DNA of 64,000 nucleotides from an alpha proteobacterium HIMB5 (GCA_000299095.1 CP003809.1:434001-498000); one strand, 5' to 3'; positions 41,606-50,483 are shown, counted from the first letter of the stretch. The notes: generated by a model not told the origin, from the letters alone. Program-made: numbers and translations.

Positions 41606-42703
41606 ATGAAAAAAATCATATCATTAGTTGTAGGAACTCTTCTTTTAACTGTTATGACAGTTACAGGAGCGAATTCTGCACAAACTCTTAAGTGCCAAAC
41701 TGTAATTAGTGCAAAAGCTGATGAAGTAAAAATGTTAAAAGATTTTACTGACACAGTTACTGAACTAACTCAAGGTTCACTTAAGTTTGAAATTATGCCA
41801 GCGGGAGCAGTTGTTGGTGTAAAAGAAACTCTAGACGCTGTTGACAAAGGTTTGATCGATTGTGGTTTCGCATGGACTCACTATTGGTCAGGTGATCACC
41901 CAGCTGCAATGTTATTTGGTTCGCCAGTAGCAGGTGCAGGTGTTGGTATTGACAACATCGCGTTCTTATCTTGGTTCCAATATGGTGGTGGTAAAGAACT
42001 TTACGACCAATTATGGAGTGAGATGGGAAGAGACATCAAAGGTTTCATGTTACAACCAGTTGGTCCAGAAGCTTTAGGTTGGTTCAAAGAGCCGATTAAT
42101 AGCATGGCTGACTTTAGAAAATATAAGTTCAGAACTCCTCCGGGAATTCCTGGTCAAACTTATAAAGATATCGGTGTAGCATCTGTTGCAATGGGTGGTG
42201 GAGATATTCTACCAGCTCTTGAAGCAGGAACAATTGATGCAGCTGAATGGTGTTGTCCAAAGCCTGACATGGTTTTCGGTTTACACAAAGTTCTAAAAAA
42301 TTACTACTTACAAGGTCTTCACCAAGTAGTAGTAAATGCTGACTTCTATTTAAATGGTAGCAAATATAAGAAAATGTCTGCTATTGAGAAGAAAGCTTTA
42401 GAAGTTGCTGCAAACGCTTCTTTATCAAAATCAATGAGTTACAGAATATATGAAAATGGAAAAGCTCTTGCTGAGTTAACAACTAAGCATGGTGTAATTT
42501 TACAAGACACTCCAGCTGACTATTTCCCAGCATATATGGCTGCTGCTAAGAAAAGTTTAGAAACAAATGCTGCGAAGAATCCTTTCTTCAAAAAAGTATG
42601 GGACTCTCAAAAAGCATTTGCTGATATAGCAGTACCTTTCTGGTCTGGATCTCAAATGTCTAATGCGAAACTAGGAATGGCTCACGCTGCTACTCTTAAG
42701 TAG
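41606..42703 (+). CDS. dctP: TRAP transporter solute-binding protein DctP
   Basis: 365 residues with a signal peptide ending near residue 25 (TGANSA). The mature part begins LKCQTVISAKADEVKM. Motifs such as EIMPAGAVVGVKETLDAVDKG, the double-Cys AEWCCPKPD segment and GPEALGWFKEPI place it in the TakP-like mannitol/chloroaromatic group of TRAP binding proteins, which bind 2-oxo acids or related carboxylates. The ligand is unknown. A strong ribosome-binding site AAGGGG precedes it, and a hairpin separates it from dctQ. Confidence 0.93.
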   Translation: MKKIISLVVGTLLLTVMTVTGANSAQTLKCQTVISAKADEVKMLKDFTDTVTELTQGSLKFEIMPAGAVVGVKETLDAVDKGLIDCGFAWTHYWSGDHPAAMLFGSPVAGAGVGIDNIAFLSWFQYGGGKELYDQLWSEMGRDIKGFMLQPVGPEALGWFKEPINSMADFRKYKFRTPPGIPGQTYKDIGVASVAMGGGDILPALEAGTIDAAEWCCPKPDMVFGLHKVLKNYYLQGLHQVVVNADFYLNGSKYKKMSAIEKKALEVAANASLSKSMSYRIYENGKALAELTTKHGVILQDTPADYFPAYMAAAKKSLETNAAKNPFFKKVWDSQKAFADIAVPFWSGSQMSNAKLGMAHAATLK

Positions 42704-42730
42704 TATTTAGATAATAATAATTAATAACTG

Positions 42731-42761
42731 GAGCGGGTTTAAACCTGCTCTGGTTTTTTTT
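42731..42761 (+). terminator. Intercistronic hairpin between dctP and dctQ
   Basis: GAGCGGG (42731-42737) pairs with CCTGCTC (42744-42750) through seven pairs, one of them G-U, around a TTTAAA loop, followed by TGG and an 8-base T run (42754-42761). It has Rho-independent form and would end part of the transcripts after dctP, letting the binding protein be made in excess over the permease. Confidence 0.7.
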
Positions 42762-42772
42762 ATAGAATTCTT

Positions 42773-43387
42773 ATGGCTGAGGAACCAAATAAATTAGATA
42801 TAACTGATGAAATGATCGCTGAAAGGCGAGGTGGTTCTGGAAAAATGCCAAGTGATATGCCAGGTTGGATGGCATCAACAATCGTAAATATTGATAAAAT
42901 AAATAAGATTATTGGAAACATAGTTTGCTGGATAACAATGCCATTAATTTTTGCAATGGTTTATGAAGTTCTAGCAAGAAAACTTTTTAACGCTCCAACT
43001 ATGTGGGCTTATGATATGAGTAGATTTATGTATGGAGCTTTATTTATGTTAGGCGCAGGATATGCTCTTTCAAAAGGAGTTCATATCAGAGCTGATTTTT
43101 TATACAGAAATTTTAAAACAAAAACACAAGGTTTAATAGACTTTTGGTTATATTTATTGTTTTACTTTCCAGGATTGATTGTCTTTCTTTATATGACAAC
43201 AGGCTTCGTTCAAGAATCTATCATGAGAAGTGAAAGAGGAATGGATACTGCTTGGATGCCGCTAATGTGGCCAATAAAAGCTTGTCTATGGTTTGGAATA
43301 TTATTTTTATTAGTTCAAGGTGTTTCTGAGATTTTAAAAAGTTATTGGGCTTCTACAAAAGGTAAATGGCCAGGAGATGAAGAATAG
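42773..43387 (+). CDS. dctQ: TRAP transporter small permease DctQ
   Basis: 204 residues with four membrane helices after a 50-residue polar N-terminal part that is longer than usual and starts MAEEPNKLDIT. Typical DctQ stretches are YEVLARKLFNAPTMWAYDMSRFMYGALFMLGAGYAL and HIRADFLY. It partners with DctM for sodium-driven uptake. It sits immediately before dctM without a gap and 10 bases after the attenuator-like hairpin. Confidence 0.92.
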   Translation: MAEEPNKLDITDEMIAERRGGSGKMPSDMPGWMASTIVNIDKINKIIGNIVCWITMPLIFAMVYEVLARKLFNAPTMWAYDMSRFMYGALFMLGAGYALSKGVHIRADFLYRNFKTKTQGLIDFWLYLLFYFPGLIVFLYMTTGFVQESIMRSERGMDTAWMPLMWPIKACLWFGILFLLVQGVSEILKSYWASTKGKWPGDEE

Positions 43388-44722
43388 ATGTTAGCAGAAT
43401 TTATAGATCCAGCCATACTTGGTTTTATACTAATTGGTGTAATGTTATTTTCTATATTTGTAGGATTCCCAATTTCATTTACACTTATATTTTTAGGATT
43501 TGTATTTGGATATCTAGGTTTTGGAAAATTAGTATTTTATTTAATGACCTTACAGTTTTCTATGGTCATGACAGAACAAACCTTGGCCGCCGTCCCGCTC
43601 TTTGTCTTTATGGGTATTATGATGGAGCAGTGTGGATTGATGGAAAGATTGTTTTCAGCATTTCAATTAATTTTAGCAAAAGTAAGAGGATCTCTTTATT
43701 ACGCTGTTTTATTTGTATCTGTAATTTTTGCAGCTGCTACTGGAATAGTAGGGGCATCAGTAACTATTCTTGGAATTATGGCTGCTAAATCCATGAATAG
43801 ATCTGGATACGATGTTAGACTAGCTGCAGGTACTATTACAGCGGGTGGAACTTTAGGAATTTTAATTCCACCAAGCATTATGCTTGTAGTAATGGGGCCA
43901 ATAATGGAAATCCCAGTTACTGATTTATTTGCAGCAGCAATTTTACCAGGAGTATTACTTGCCGTACTTTATGCAGGATATACAACAGTCAGATGTATTA
44001 TTAATCCAAAATTAGGTCCAGTGTTACCACCAGAATTAAGAGCAACTAGCATGAAACATGTTTGGATAGAATTTTTCTTAGGACTTGTTCCACCAGCTGC
44101 GTTAGTTTTTGCTGCACTTGGAAGTATTTTATTTGGTTTTGCAACACCAACAGTGGCAGCAGGTTGTGGTGCAATGGGATCATTATTGTTAGCAATAGCA
44201 TATAGAAAATTAACATTAAAAAAACTTCAAGACTCACTAGTAAAGACTTTAGAAATTTCAGCTTTAATCATGGTTTTAGTTGCAGCTTCAAACTTTTTTG
44301 GTGCAGTTTTTTCAAGATTAGGAACTCCGATGTTGCTTACTGACTTTTTATTAGGTCTTGAAATGAATAAATATTTAATTTTAGCAATAGTTATGGCTGT
44401 AATTTTTTTATTAGGATGGCCATTAGAATGGGTTCCAATTGTCATGATTATAGTTCCAATTATTTTACCTTTAATTGAAGCTTTAGGGTTTAACCTTACA
44501 TGGTTTGCTATATTAGTCGCCGTCAATTTGCAAACCGCCTGGCTCTCACCTCCAGTTGCTTTGTCTGCATATTTCCTAAAAGGAGTAGTACCCGAATGGG
44601 ACCTAAAAGATATTTATTATGGAATGATGCAATTCATGGTAATTCAGGTAATTGGATTAATTTTAATCATAATGTTTCCAAAAATTGCACTTTGGCTTCC
44701 AAGTGTCCTTTACGCGTCATAA
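43388..44722 (+). CDS. dctM: TRAP transporter large permease DctM
   Basis: 444 residues with about 12 membrane helices. Characteristic segments are VPLFVFMGIMMEQCGLMERLF, ATGIVGASVTILGIMAA, TAGGTLGILIPPSIMLVVMG and WLSPPVALSAYFLKGVVPEW. It is the sodium/substrate channel subunit of the TRAP system. It begins directly after the dctQ stop. A short run of GC-rich codons near 43580-43600 (GCCGCCGTCCCGCTC) stands out in composition but stays in frame. Confidence 0.94.
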   Translation: MLAEFIDPAILGFILIGVMLFSIFVGFPISFTLIFLGFVFGYLGFGKLVFYLMTLQFSMVMTEQTLAAVPLFVFMGIMMEQCGLMERLFSAFQLILAKVRGSLYYAVLFVSVIFAAATGIVGASVTILGIMAAKSMNRSGYDVRLAAGTITAGGTLGILIPPSIMLVVMGPIMEIPVTDLFAAAILPGVLLAVLYAGYTTVRCIINPKLGPVLPPELRATSMKHVWIEFFLGLVPPAALVFAALGSILFGFATPTVAAGCGAMGSLLLAIAYRKLTLKKLQDSLVKTLEISALIMVLVAASNFFGAVFSRLGTPMLLTDFLLGLEMNKYLILAIVMAVIFLLGWPLEWVPIVMIIVPIILPLIEALGFNLTWFAILVAVNLQTAWLSPPVALSAYFLKGVVPEWDLKDIYYGMMQFMVIQVIGLILIIMFPKIALWLPSVLYAS

Positions 44723-44743
44723 AATTTAGATTAATAAATAGTT

Positions 44744-46198
44744 GTGGCGAATTCAGAAAAAAATGAACTAATTAATTGGGAACTTGTAGCAACAAATCCA
44801 AGTGATAAATCTTGGAATTGGAAGGACCTTTTTTGCTACTGGGGAGTAAATATACAAAGTGTAATAGGTTTCTCGTTAATCGCATCTCTCTATTTAATAT
44901 ACCAACTAAATACTACTGTTGTTTTCTTGGGATCTATTTTTGGTTCAATATTAGTTTGGTTTTTTTGTAATTTGATAGGTAAGCCTTCTCAAATTCATGG
45001 AATTCCTTTTGTTGTGCTTTTAAGAACATCACTTGGTTTTCGAGGAGCTAAATATTTTGGTGCTTTAAGATTTTTAGTTGGAATTTTTATGTTTGGTATA
45101 CAAACATATTTTTTGTCTAAAACTTTTAGCTACTTGATAAGAATATTGTTTTTTTCAATTGATAATGAGTTTTTGAATAAAGATATATTTTTGATTTTTC
45201 TTTCTGGTCTTAATATAATTGATTGGTTTTCAATTATTATTACAATTATTTTGCAGACATATTTTTTTAGATATGGTGTCGTATATAGTAAAAAAATAAT
45301 AAAACTTTCAGCTATAACTGTTTATTCTGGCTTAATATTATTTTTCTTAATTATTTTTTTAAGCGATATAAAACTGACACTGAATGTTTTTTTAGAGAGC
45401 TTAAATTTTAGAGGTTTTTTATCAAGTCAAAATACAATTCCTTTACTAACAGTCGCTGGAACAGTTTTTGCTTACTTTTCAATCGTGATATTGAGTTTTG
45501 GTGATTTTTCAAAATATGTAAAAAATGAAAAAGAATTGAGTAGAGGAAACTTATCAATTTTAATCAATTTGGTTATATTTTCTTTTTTTGCTGTTTTTAT
45601 AACTATTGGATCAGATATTTTTCTTAAAGATGATGCAAATAGTATCGTTAAGATACTTACTAATCCAACAGATATAATTGGTAAATTTAATAATATTCAA
45701 TTAACGGTTATAGCCTTATTATTCATAATATTTGCTTCCGCATCTACAAATCTAGTTGCAAATTTTATCCCTTGCCAATTTACATTAATTAATTTTTTAC
45801 CAAAAAAATTAAATTTACAAAGCTCAAGTTATGTAATTTCAGTTTTAGGTTTATTAATTGGTATATTATGGCTACCTCTTTTTAGTCAAATAGGGATTTT
45901 AGCTTTTGTTGATACTTTTGGATCTTTTTTTGGTCCATTATTTGGTTTAATGATCACTGATTATTATCTTATTAAAAATAAGGAACTTGTAAGTAAGGAT
46001 ATTTATTCAATAGAAAAAAATTCTACTTATTATTATTCTAACGGTTGGCATCTTAAAGCAATTTATTGTTTAATTTTAGGTTTTGTATTTGCCGCATCAA
46101 CTATTTGGAATTATAACTTGATGTATCTTCAATCTTTTTCATGGATAATTGGTGCATTTATAACTTCTTTAACCTATTATCTATTAGCAAAAAAATAA
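44744..46198 (+). CDS. NCS1 family nucleobase permease
   Basis: 484-residue membrane carrier with 12 helices of the nucleobase:cation symporter-1 type. Family marks are SWNWKDLFCYWGVNIQS at the N terminus, IHGIPFVVLLRTSLGFRGAKYF, and the later FGSFFGPLFGLMITDYYLIK. A GTG start at 44744 fits the family N terminus. Cargo could be uracil, cytosine, allantoin or a related ring. It is 21 bases after dctM and 1 base before the alcohol dehydrogenase gene, so it may be transcribed with them. Confidence 0.88.
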   Translation: MANSEKNELINWELVATNPSDKSWNWKDLFCYWGVNIQSVIGFSLIASLYLIYQLNTTVVFLGSIFGSILVWFFCNLIGKPSQIHGIPFVVLLRTSLGFRGAKYFGALRFLVGIFMFGIQTYFLSKTFSYLIRILFFSIDNEFLNKDIFLIFLSGLNIIDWFSIIITIILQTYFFRYGVVYSKKIIKLSAITVYSGLILFFLIIFLSDIKLTLNVFLESLNFRGFLSSQNTIPLLTVAGTVFAYFSIVILSFGDFSKYVKNEKELSRGNLSILINLVIFSFFAVFITIGSDIFLKDDANSIVKILTNPTDIIGKFNNIQLTVIALLFIIFASASTNLVANFIPCQFTLINFLPKKLNLQSSSYVISVLGLLIGILWLPLFSQIGILAFVDTFGSFFGPLFGLMITDYYLIKNKELVSKDIYSIEKNSTYYYSNGWHLKAIYCLILGFVFAASTIWNYNLMYLQSFSWIIGAFITSLTYYLLAKK

Positions 46199-46199
46199 T

Positions 46200-47204
46200 A
46201 TGAAAGCATTAGTTTACACAGGAACTCAAGAACTAGTTTACCGTGAAGAACAAAATCCAATTGAAGTTGACGGGGAAAGTATTTTAAAAGTGCATGCCTC
46301 AGGTATTTGTGGATCTGATATGCATGCTTATCACGGTCACGATGAAAGAAGAATTCCACCATTAATACTTGGTCATGAAGTAAGTGGTGAAGTTCAAAAT
46401 GGAAAATACAAGGGCAAAGATGTTGTATTAAATCCTCTAATTACTTGTGGTAAATGTGAGTACTGTACATCAGGGAGAGAACATTTGTGTCCAGAGAGAA
46501 TGATTTTGGGCATGAGCAAACCTATAGAAAGACAAGGGGTGTTTGCTGAATATGTTTCAACACCTGATAAAAATATCTATGAAATTCCCGATGGTTTAGA
46601 TAAAAATGATGCGCCTATTGCAGAACCTACAGCCGTTTCATTACATGCTGTGTTGATTGGTGAACAATCATTAAAAAAACCATTATCTGAGTGTCGTACT
46701 TTAATTCAAGGTGGGGGTGCTATTGGATTACTTTGTGGATTGATACTCTCAAAAATTAAAGGTAACAAAAATATTACTTTATCTGACCCTAATAAGCTTA
46801 GATTAGATGAGTGTTCAAAGTATTTAGATGCAAAATTTGTTGCTCCTAACCATAAAGAAATTCAAAGCAATAGCTTCGATATCGTATTTGATACAGTAGG
46901 CCTAGAAATATCAAGACAACAAGCAATTGAAGTGGTGAAGCCAGGTGGCTCAATTATTCATATAGGACTTACTCAACCAGCTGGTGCTTTTAACTTTAGA
47001 AAAATGACACTCCAAGAAGTAACTGTTATTGGTACTTATTGTTATACAAACAAAGATTTTGAGCAAACATTATCAATTTTATCAAAAAAAGAGATTGGAC
47101 CATTAAATTGGATTGAATTTAGAGACTTAAAAAATGGTGGAGATGCGTTTAAACAGATCCATGATGGCACATGTGTTGCACCTAAAATTATTCTGTTACC
47201 TTAG
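46200..47204 (+). CDS. Zinc-dependent medium-chain alcohol dehydrogenase
   Basis: 334 residues. Catalytic zinc site: CGSDMHAYHGH and GHEVSGE. The structural zinc loop has four Cys: CGKCEYCTSGREHLC. The nucleotide fold GGGAIGLLCGLIL follows. This is the sorbitol/threonine-type branch of MDR enzymes. Substrate unknown; association with the TRAP and NCS1 carriers suggests an imported alcohol. A 17-base overlap with an opposite-strand small gene occurs at its 3' end. Confidence 0.9.
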   Translation: MKALVYTGTQELVYREEQNPIEVDGESILKVHASGICGSDMHAYHGHDERRIPPLILGHEVSGEVQNGKYKGKDVVLNPLITCGKCEYCTSGREHLCPERMILGMSKPIERQGVFAEYVSTPDKNIYEIPDGLDKNDAPIAEPTAVSLHAVLIGEQSLKKPLSECRTLIQGGGAIGLLCGLILSKIKGNKNITLSDPNKLRLDECSKYLDAKFVAPNHKEIQSNSFDIVFDTVGLEISRQQAIEVVKPGGSIIHIGLTQPAGAFNFRKMTLQEVTVIGTYCYTNKDFEQTLSILSKKEIGPLNWIEFRDLKNGGDAFKQIHDGTCVAPKIILLP

Positions 47205-47325
47205 AAAAATAAGTTTCATTTTTACTATATTTAGCTCTACTTAATTTAAAATCTTTAGACACCACAGGTGCAAAAAGAATTACTGACCAGTAAATTAAAA
47301 GAATAAAAATTGAAATTGTTCTCAC
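47188..47325 (-). CDS. 45-residue membrane protein with YWSVIL motif
   Basis: GTG start at 47325-47323 and TAA at 47190-47188 on the minus strand. The start is helped by an AGG ribosome-binding-like site about 10 bases upstream. The peptide has one N-terminal helix, RTISIFILLIYWSVILFAPVV, then a basic, polar tail with KDFKLSRAKY. It shares the YWSVIL core with the small apr-linked gene at 20935-21069. It overlaps the alcohol dehydrogenase 3' end by 17 bases. No family is recognised by name. Confidence 0.5.
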   Translation of the reverse strand: MRTISIFILLIYWSVILFAPVVSKDFKLSRAKYSKNETYFSKVTE

Positions 47326-47414
47326 ATTCCATACCTAGAAAAAAATATTGAAGATTGGATGTTTAAATTATGTCTAAATGTTGAAATAAAATAAATTTTA
47401 AATATAAGCATCTC

Positions 47415-48065
47415 ATGTTCAAAAAAATATTATTAGTCTTTAGTCTGTTTATTCTGTCCTCTCAATCTTATGGAGAGGTTGTAAAAGTTTTTGAATTTAC
47501 AGAGAATGAACTATCTAATCTTGAAGAAAAAAAGGTTAGAGGAGCAAAAAACAAGACTATTTTTTCTGTTGGCAATAATGAAAATGGAAATTTTCTTAAA
47601 GCAGTATCTTCAAATGGTGGATCAGGAATAGGAAAAGAAATTAAAATAGATCTAGAAAAGACCCCATTTTTAAACATAACTTGGAAAGTTGAAAAAGATT
47701 TATCTGGGATAGATGAAAGAAGTAAAAAAGGCCATGATTTTGCAGCCAGAATGTTTGTTGTAAAAAAAACTGGTGCTACACCTTTATCTAATAGAGCTAT
47801 AAATCTTGTATTTTCTAGTAATGAGGATGTCAATAAATCTTGGCCAAGCCCATATTTTAGTAAGTCAATTGACTATGTCCTATCATCAACAAAAGAAAAT
47901 TTAAATGAATGGGTCAGTGCAAAAGTAAATGTAAAGGAGTTATTTAAACAATTACATGATTTAGATCTTAAAAACTTAGATGGTGTAGCTTTAATGGCTG
48001 ACACAGATAATTCTAAATTGAACTCAATTGCTTATTACCAGAATATTTTTTTCTCAGCAGAGTAA
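47415..48065 (+). CDS. DUF3047 domain protein (secreted)
   Basis: 216 residues with a signal peptide (1-20, ending SQSYG). The mature part carries the DUF3047 pattern: LNITWKVEKDLSGIDERSKKGHDFAARMFVV followed by beta-rich stretches and VALMADTDNSKLNSIAYYQNIFF near the end. It is probably a beta-sandwich binding domain in the periplasm, of unknown ligand. A 46-residue gene runs convergent right after it. Confidence 0.8.
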   Translation: MFKKILLVFSLFILSSQSYGEVVKVFEFTENELSNLEEKKVRGAKNKTIFSVGNNENGNFLKAVSSNGGSGIGKEIKIDLEKTPFLNITWKVEKDLSGIDERSKKGHDFAARMFVVKKTGATPLSNRAINLVFSSNEDVNKSWPSPYFSKSIDYVLSSTKENLNEWVSAKVNVKELFKQLHDLDLKNLDGVALMADTDNSKLNSIAYYQNIFFSAE

Positions 48066-48066
48066 T

Positions 48067-48207
48067 CTACATCTTAAACTTTTTTTTTAATATAATTGAA
48101 AAGAAAGATAATAATACAGCAATTATAACATCCTCCGATGGTGTAGCATTTGGATATCCAAAATTCCATGCAATGACCAAAATTAACCAAACTACAAATA
48201 CATTCAT
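48067..48207 (-). CDS. 46-residue small membrane protein
   Basis: Minus-strand ATG at 48207-48205 and TAG at 48069-48067. It begins MNVFVVWLILVIAWNFGYP, then has ATPSEDVIIAVLLSFFSIIL and a Lys tail, giving two hydrophobic helices around a short Pro/Ser loop. It lies between the stop of DUF3047 and the start of ybgC, divergent from the latter by 56 bases. No family is recognised. The Trp/Pro content is above what a chance AT-rich frame would give. Confidence 0.5.
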   Translation of the reverse strand: MNVFVVWLILVIAWNFGYPNATPSEDVIIAVLLSFFSIILKKKFKM

Positions 48208-48263
48208 ACCTGAGACTATATCTTACTTTGTATAATTTGTTTAATTTTTTGATATAATAAAAT

Positions 48264-48686
48264 ATGCACGAAAATTTTTTTCATAAAATAAAAGTTTATT
48301 ATGAAGACACCGACTCAGGTGGGGTAGTTTATTATGCAAATTATTTAAAATTTTTAGAACGAGCTAGAACTGAAGCATTATTTTCTATTGGTTATAGTAA
48401 TAAAAAAATTAAGGAAAAATTTAATTCTTTAATAATCGTTAAATCGTGCAATATTGATTATAAAAAACCTGCAAATCTTGAAGACGAGTTAAAGATTAGA
48501 TCTTTTGTCAAATCAATTACAAAAACCTCTTTTTTTATGAACCAGTTTATTTCAAGAGATGAGGAAATAATTGTTGAGGCGCAAATACATTTGGTTTTTG
48601 TAAATGAAAATGGAAAACCTGTTAAAATTCCAGATGAAATTTATTCACAATTTAAACCATATTTTTGTGACAGCATCAAAACTTAG
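48264..48686 (+). CDS. ybgC: Acyl-CoA thioesterase YbgC
   Basis: 140-residue hot-dog thioesterase. The motif YYEDTDSGGVVYYANYLKFLERARTEAL has the catalytic Asp in DTDSGG (about residue 17). It hydrolyses short or medium acyl-CoA and is often the first gene of the tol-pal set, which is not adjacent here. It overlaps the convergent uracil-DNA glycosylase gene by 11 bases. Confidence 0.9.
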   Translation: MHENFFHKIKVYYEDTDSGGVVYYANYLKFLERARTEALFSIGYSNKKIKEKFNSLIIVKSCNIDYKKPANLEDELKIRSFVKSITKTSFFMNQFISRDEEIIVEAQIHLVFVNENGKPVKIPDEIYSQFKPYFCDSIKT

Positions 48687-49356
48687 CAATTTTTTTAGCT
48701 TCAACAAATAAATTAGTAATCATTTTTCTTGTGACAACTTTTGTATTTATATTTCTTGGACTTGGGTGATAACAAGCAATAATAATTCTATCATCTGGTA
48801 ATAAATATTTTTTACCGTGTTTAAATTTAAAATTTTTTATTTGATCAAACTTTTTTTTATAAATTTTAACACAATTATCAAAAGCAACTTTCCCAAGTGC
48901 TACAATCACTTTTAATGCTTTAAGATTTTCAATTTCTGAATTGAAATAGTTAGAGCAATTTGTGAGTTCATTGATTTTGGGTTTATCTTCAGGAGGCACA
49001 CATTTCAAAACATTTGTCACATAAGTATATTTTAATTTTAATCCATCATTTAAATTTTTTGAATAATTTTGATTTGAAATTCTAGCATCGTAAAGACACT
49101 CAAATAATACATCTCCTGATTTATCTCCTGTAAATGCTCTTCCTGTTCTTGTGCCACCATGAGCAGCAGGGGCTAAACCTAAAATCATTAGTTTTGAATT
49201 CTCTTCGCCAAAACCTGCAACAGGTTTACCCCAATATTTCTCATTAATATTTTGAGGTCTTTTTTCTTTAGCAATTTTTTTAATAAATTTATTTAGTCGT
49301 GGGCATTTTTTACATTTAATTATTGTTTTATTAAGATTTTTAAATTTAATGCTCAT
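48676..49356 (-). CDS. Uracil-DNA glycosylase, family 5-like (UDGb)
   Basis: 226 residues. The motif A stretch GLAPAAHGGTRTGRAFTGD (about residues 60-78) and motif B HPSPRN (from His197) match family 5 uracil-DNA glycosylases, in which motif A lacks the usual Asp/Glu. Cysteines in CKKC (15 and 18), in KCVPPEDK and in the NCSNYF region are the expected iron-sulfur ligands. It removes uracil or other deaminated bases from DNA. Divergent from the phosphatase gene, 2 bases away. Confidence 0.88.
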   Translation of the reverse strand: MSIKFKNLNKTIIKCKKCPRLNKFIKKIAKEKRPQNINEKYWGKPVAGFGEENSKLMILGLAPAAHGGTRTGRAFTGDKSGDVLFECLYDARISNQNYSKNLNDGLKLKYTYVTNVLKCVPPEDKPKINELTNCSNYFNSEIENLKALKVIVALGKVAFDNCVKIYKKKFDQIKNFKFKHGKKYLLPDDRIIIACYHPSPRNINTKVVTRKMITNLFVEAKKIAKF

Positions 49357-49358
49357 TA

Positions 49359-49916
49359 ATGAGAATTTTTTATTTTACATTATTAATTATTTTATCTTTT
49401 ACTAATTCAATAAAAGCAAATGAAAAAGATCAAACTATAAATATTTTACAAAAAGGTGGAAATCTAATTTTTATAAGACATGCTTATGCTCCTGGCGGGG
49501 GAGATCCAGAAAATTTTAATATTAATAATTGTGATACCCAAAGAAATCTAAATGATGACGGTAGAAAACAATCAGTAAAAATTGGAAACTTTTTTTTATC
49601 TAATGAAATACCGATTGATGAGGTACTTTCCAGTAATTGGTGCAGATGTAAAGATACAGCCAAACTTGCTTTTAAAGATTATAAAACAGTAAATTTTTTA
49701 AATTCTTTTTTTAGTTCTAAATTTGCCCATAACCGTGAACCACAAATGAAAGATCTAAAAAGTTATATTAAAAATTGGGATGGAAATAAAAATCTAGTTT
49801 TAGTAACACATTATGTAGTGATAACCGAAGCTTTAGGTTATGCACCTTCTTCAGGAGAAATTGTTGTTTCTGATAAAAATTTTAATAAAGTAGGAAGTAT
49901 TAAAATAAATTACTAA
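49359..49916 (+). CDS. Histidine phosphatase family protein, secreted
   Basis: 185 residues with a signal peptide (1-20). The phosphohistidine motif LIFIRHAYAPGGGDP has the catalytic His at 41. LSSNWCRCKDTAKLAF and LVTHYVVITEALG hold the second Arg and His. Such proteins release phosphate from sugars or other esters; the periplasmic site suggests phosphate scavenging. Two cysteines in CRC and one in NNCDTQ could form a disulfide. It is followed after 4 bases by a small basic-protein gene. Confidence 0.85.
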   Translation: MRIFYFTLLIILSFTNSIKANEKDQTINILQKGGNLIFIRHAYAPGGGDPENFNINNCDTQRNLNDDGRKQSVKIGNFFLSNEIPIDEVLSSNWCRCKDTAKLAFKDYKTVNFLNSFFSSKFAHNREPQMKDLKSYIKNWDGNKNLVLVTHYVVITEALGYAPSSGEIVVSDKNFNKVGSIKINY

Positions 49917-49920
49917 GATT

Positions 49921-50046
49921 ATGTCTTCAAAACGTGCAATGAAACAAGCGCAAAAACAAGCCTACGCAAAACATAGAAGCAATATTACAAATAGTAGATT
50001 TAATTCAAAGAAATCAAAATTTTCCAAAAATAAAAAAAAGAATTAG
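49921..50046 (+). CDS. 41-residue highly basic miniprotein
   Basis: ATG at 49921, TAG at 50044-50046. The peptide MSSKRAMKQAQKQAYAKHR... is Lys/Arg/Ser/Asn-rich with no acidic residue and no hydrophobic core, probably unfolded until it binds nucleic acid. It lies 4 bases after the phosphatase stop on the same strand, so it is likely co-transcribed. Unlike the 27-residue basic protein at 11854-11937 it has many Gln/Ser/Asn. Its last codons overlap the stop region of the opposite-strand gene at 50043. Confidence 0.6.
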   Translation: MSSKRAMKQAQKQAYAKHRSNITNSRFNSKKSKFSKNKKKN

Positions 50047-50483
50047 CTTTCTTTTTTATATCTCTCTAAATTTTTACAAGAAGATATTTTTGTAATACCT
50101 TCTTCATTATTAATTACAGTTTTTATGAATATATCTTTGCTATCTTTTTTAAATAATAATTGTGTAAAAAATTGAGGATAACCCATTCTATCAGTTAATA
50201 TATTTTCTCCTTCAATATATATAAAGCTCTCTATAGTATTTTTCTTCTTTGTGCTTAAATCGGTTATTCTATATCTTTGATAAGTTTTTTCGTTAAATAC
50301 ATAATTTCTTGTCATAGTGAGTTTCTCTAAATCAAGAATATATTCATTTTTTAAAAAACCATCTTTAAAGTTATCACATGAACTTAATTCAATAATTTCA
50401 GAATTTGCTATACTCACTTTAGATATAAAAAGTGTGATAAAAGATAAGTAGATGAAAAACTTATTGTCTCTCATCTTTTTCAA
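50043..50483 (-). CDS. Small secreted protein, unknown function
   Basis: 146 residues. A signal peptide covers about the first 27 residues, ending around ANS before EIIELSSCDN. The mature part has one Cys at each end (SSCDNF near its start and SSCKNLER near its end), probably joined by a disulfide, and beta-rich segments between. Met4 is an alternative start. It overlaps the 56-residue membrane-protein gene upstream, so DUF1289, the small membrane protein and this gene form an operon. No family is recognised. Confidence 0.6.
   Translation of the reverse strand: MKKMRDNKFFIYLSFITLFISKVSIANSEIIELSSCDNFKDGFLKNEYILDLEKLTMTRNYVFNEKTYQRYRITDLSTKKKNTIESFIYIEGENILTDRMGYPQFFTQLLFKKDSKDIFIKTVINNEEGITKISSCKNLERYKKES

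Noticed and set aside
43575..43600. GC-rich patch in dctM as a sign of transfer
   Set aside because: It is short, in frame, and encodes conserved TRAP residues; local codon choice is enough to explain it.
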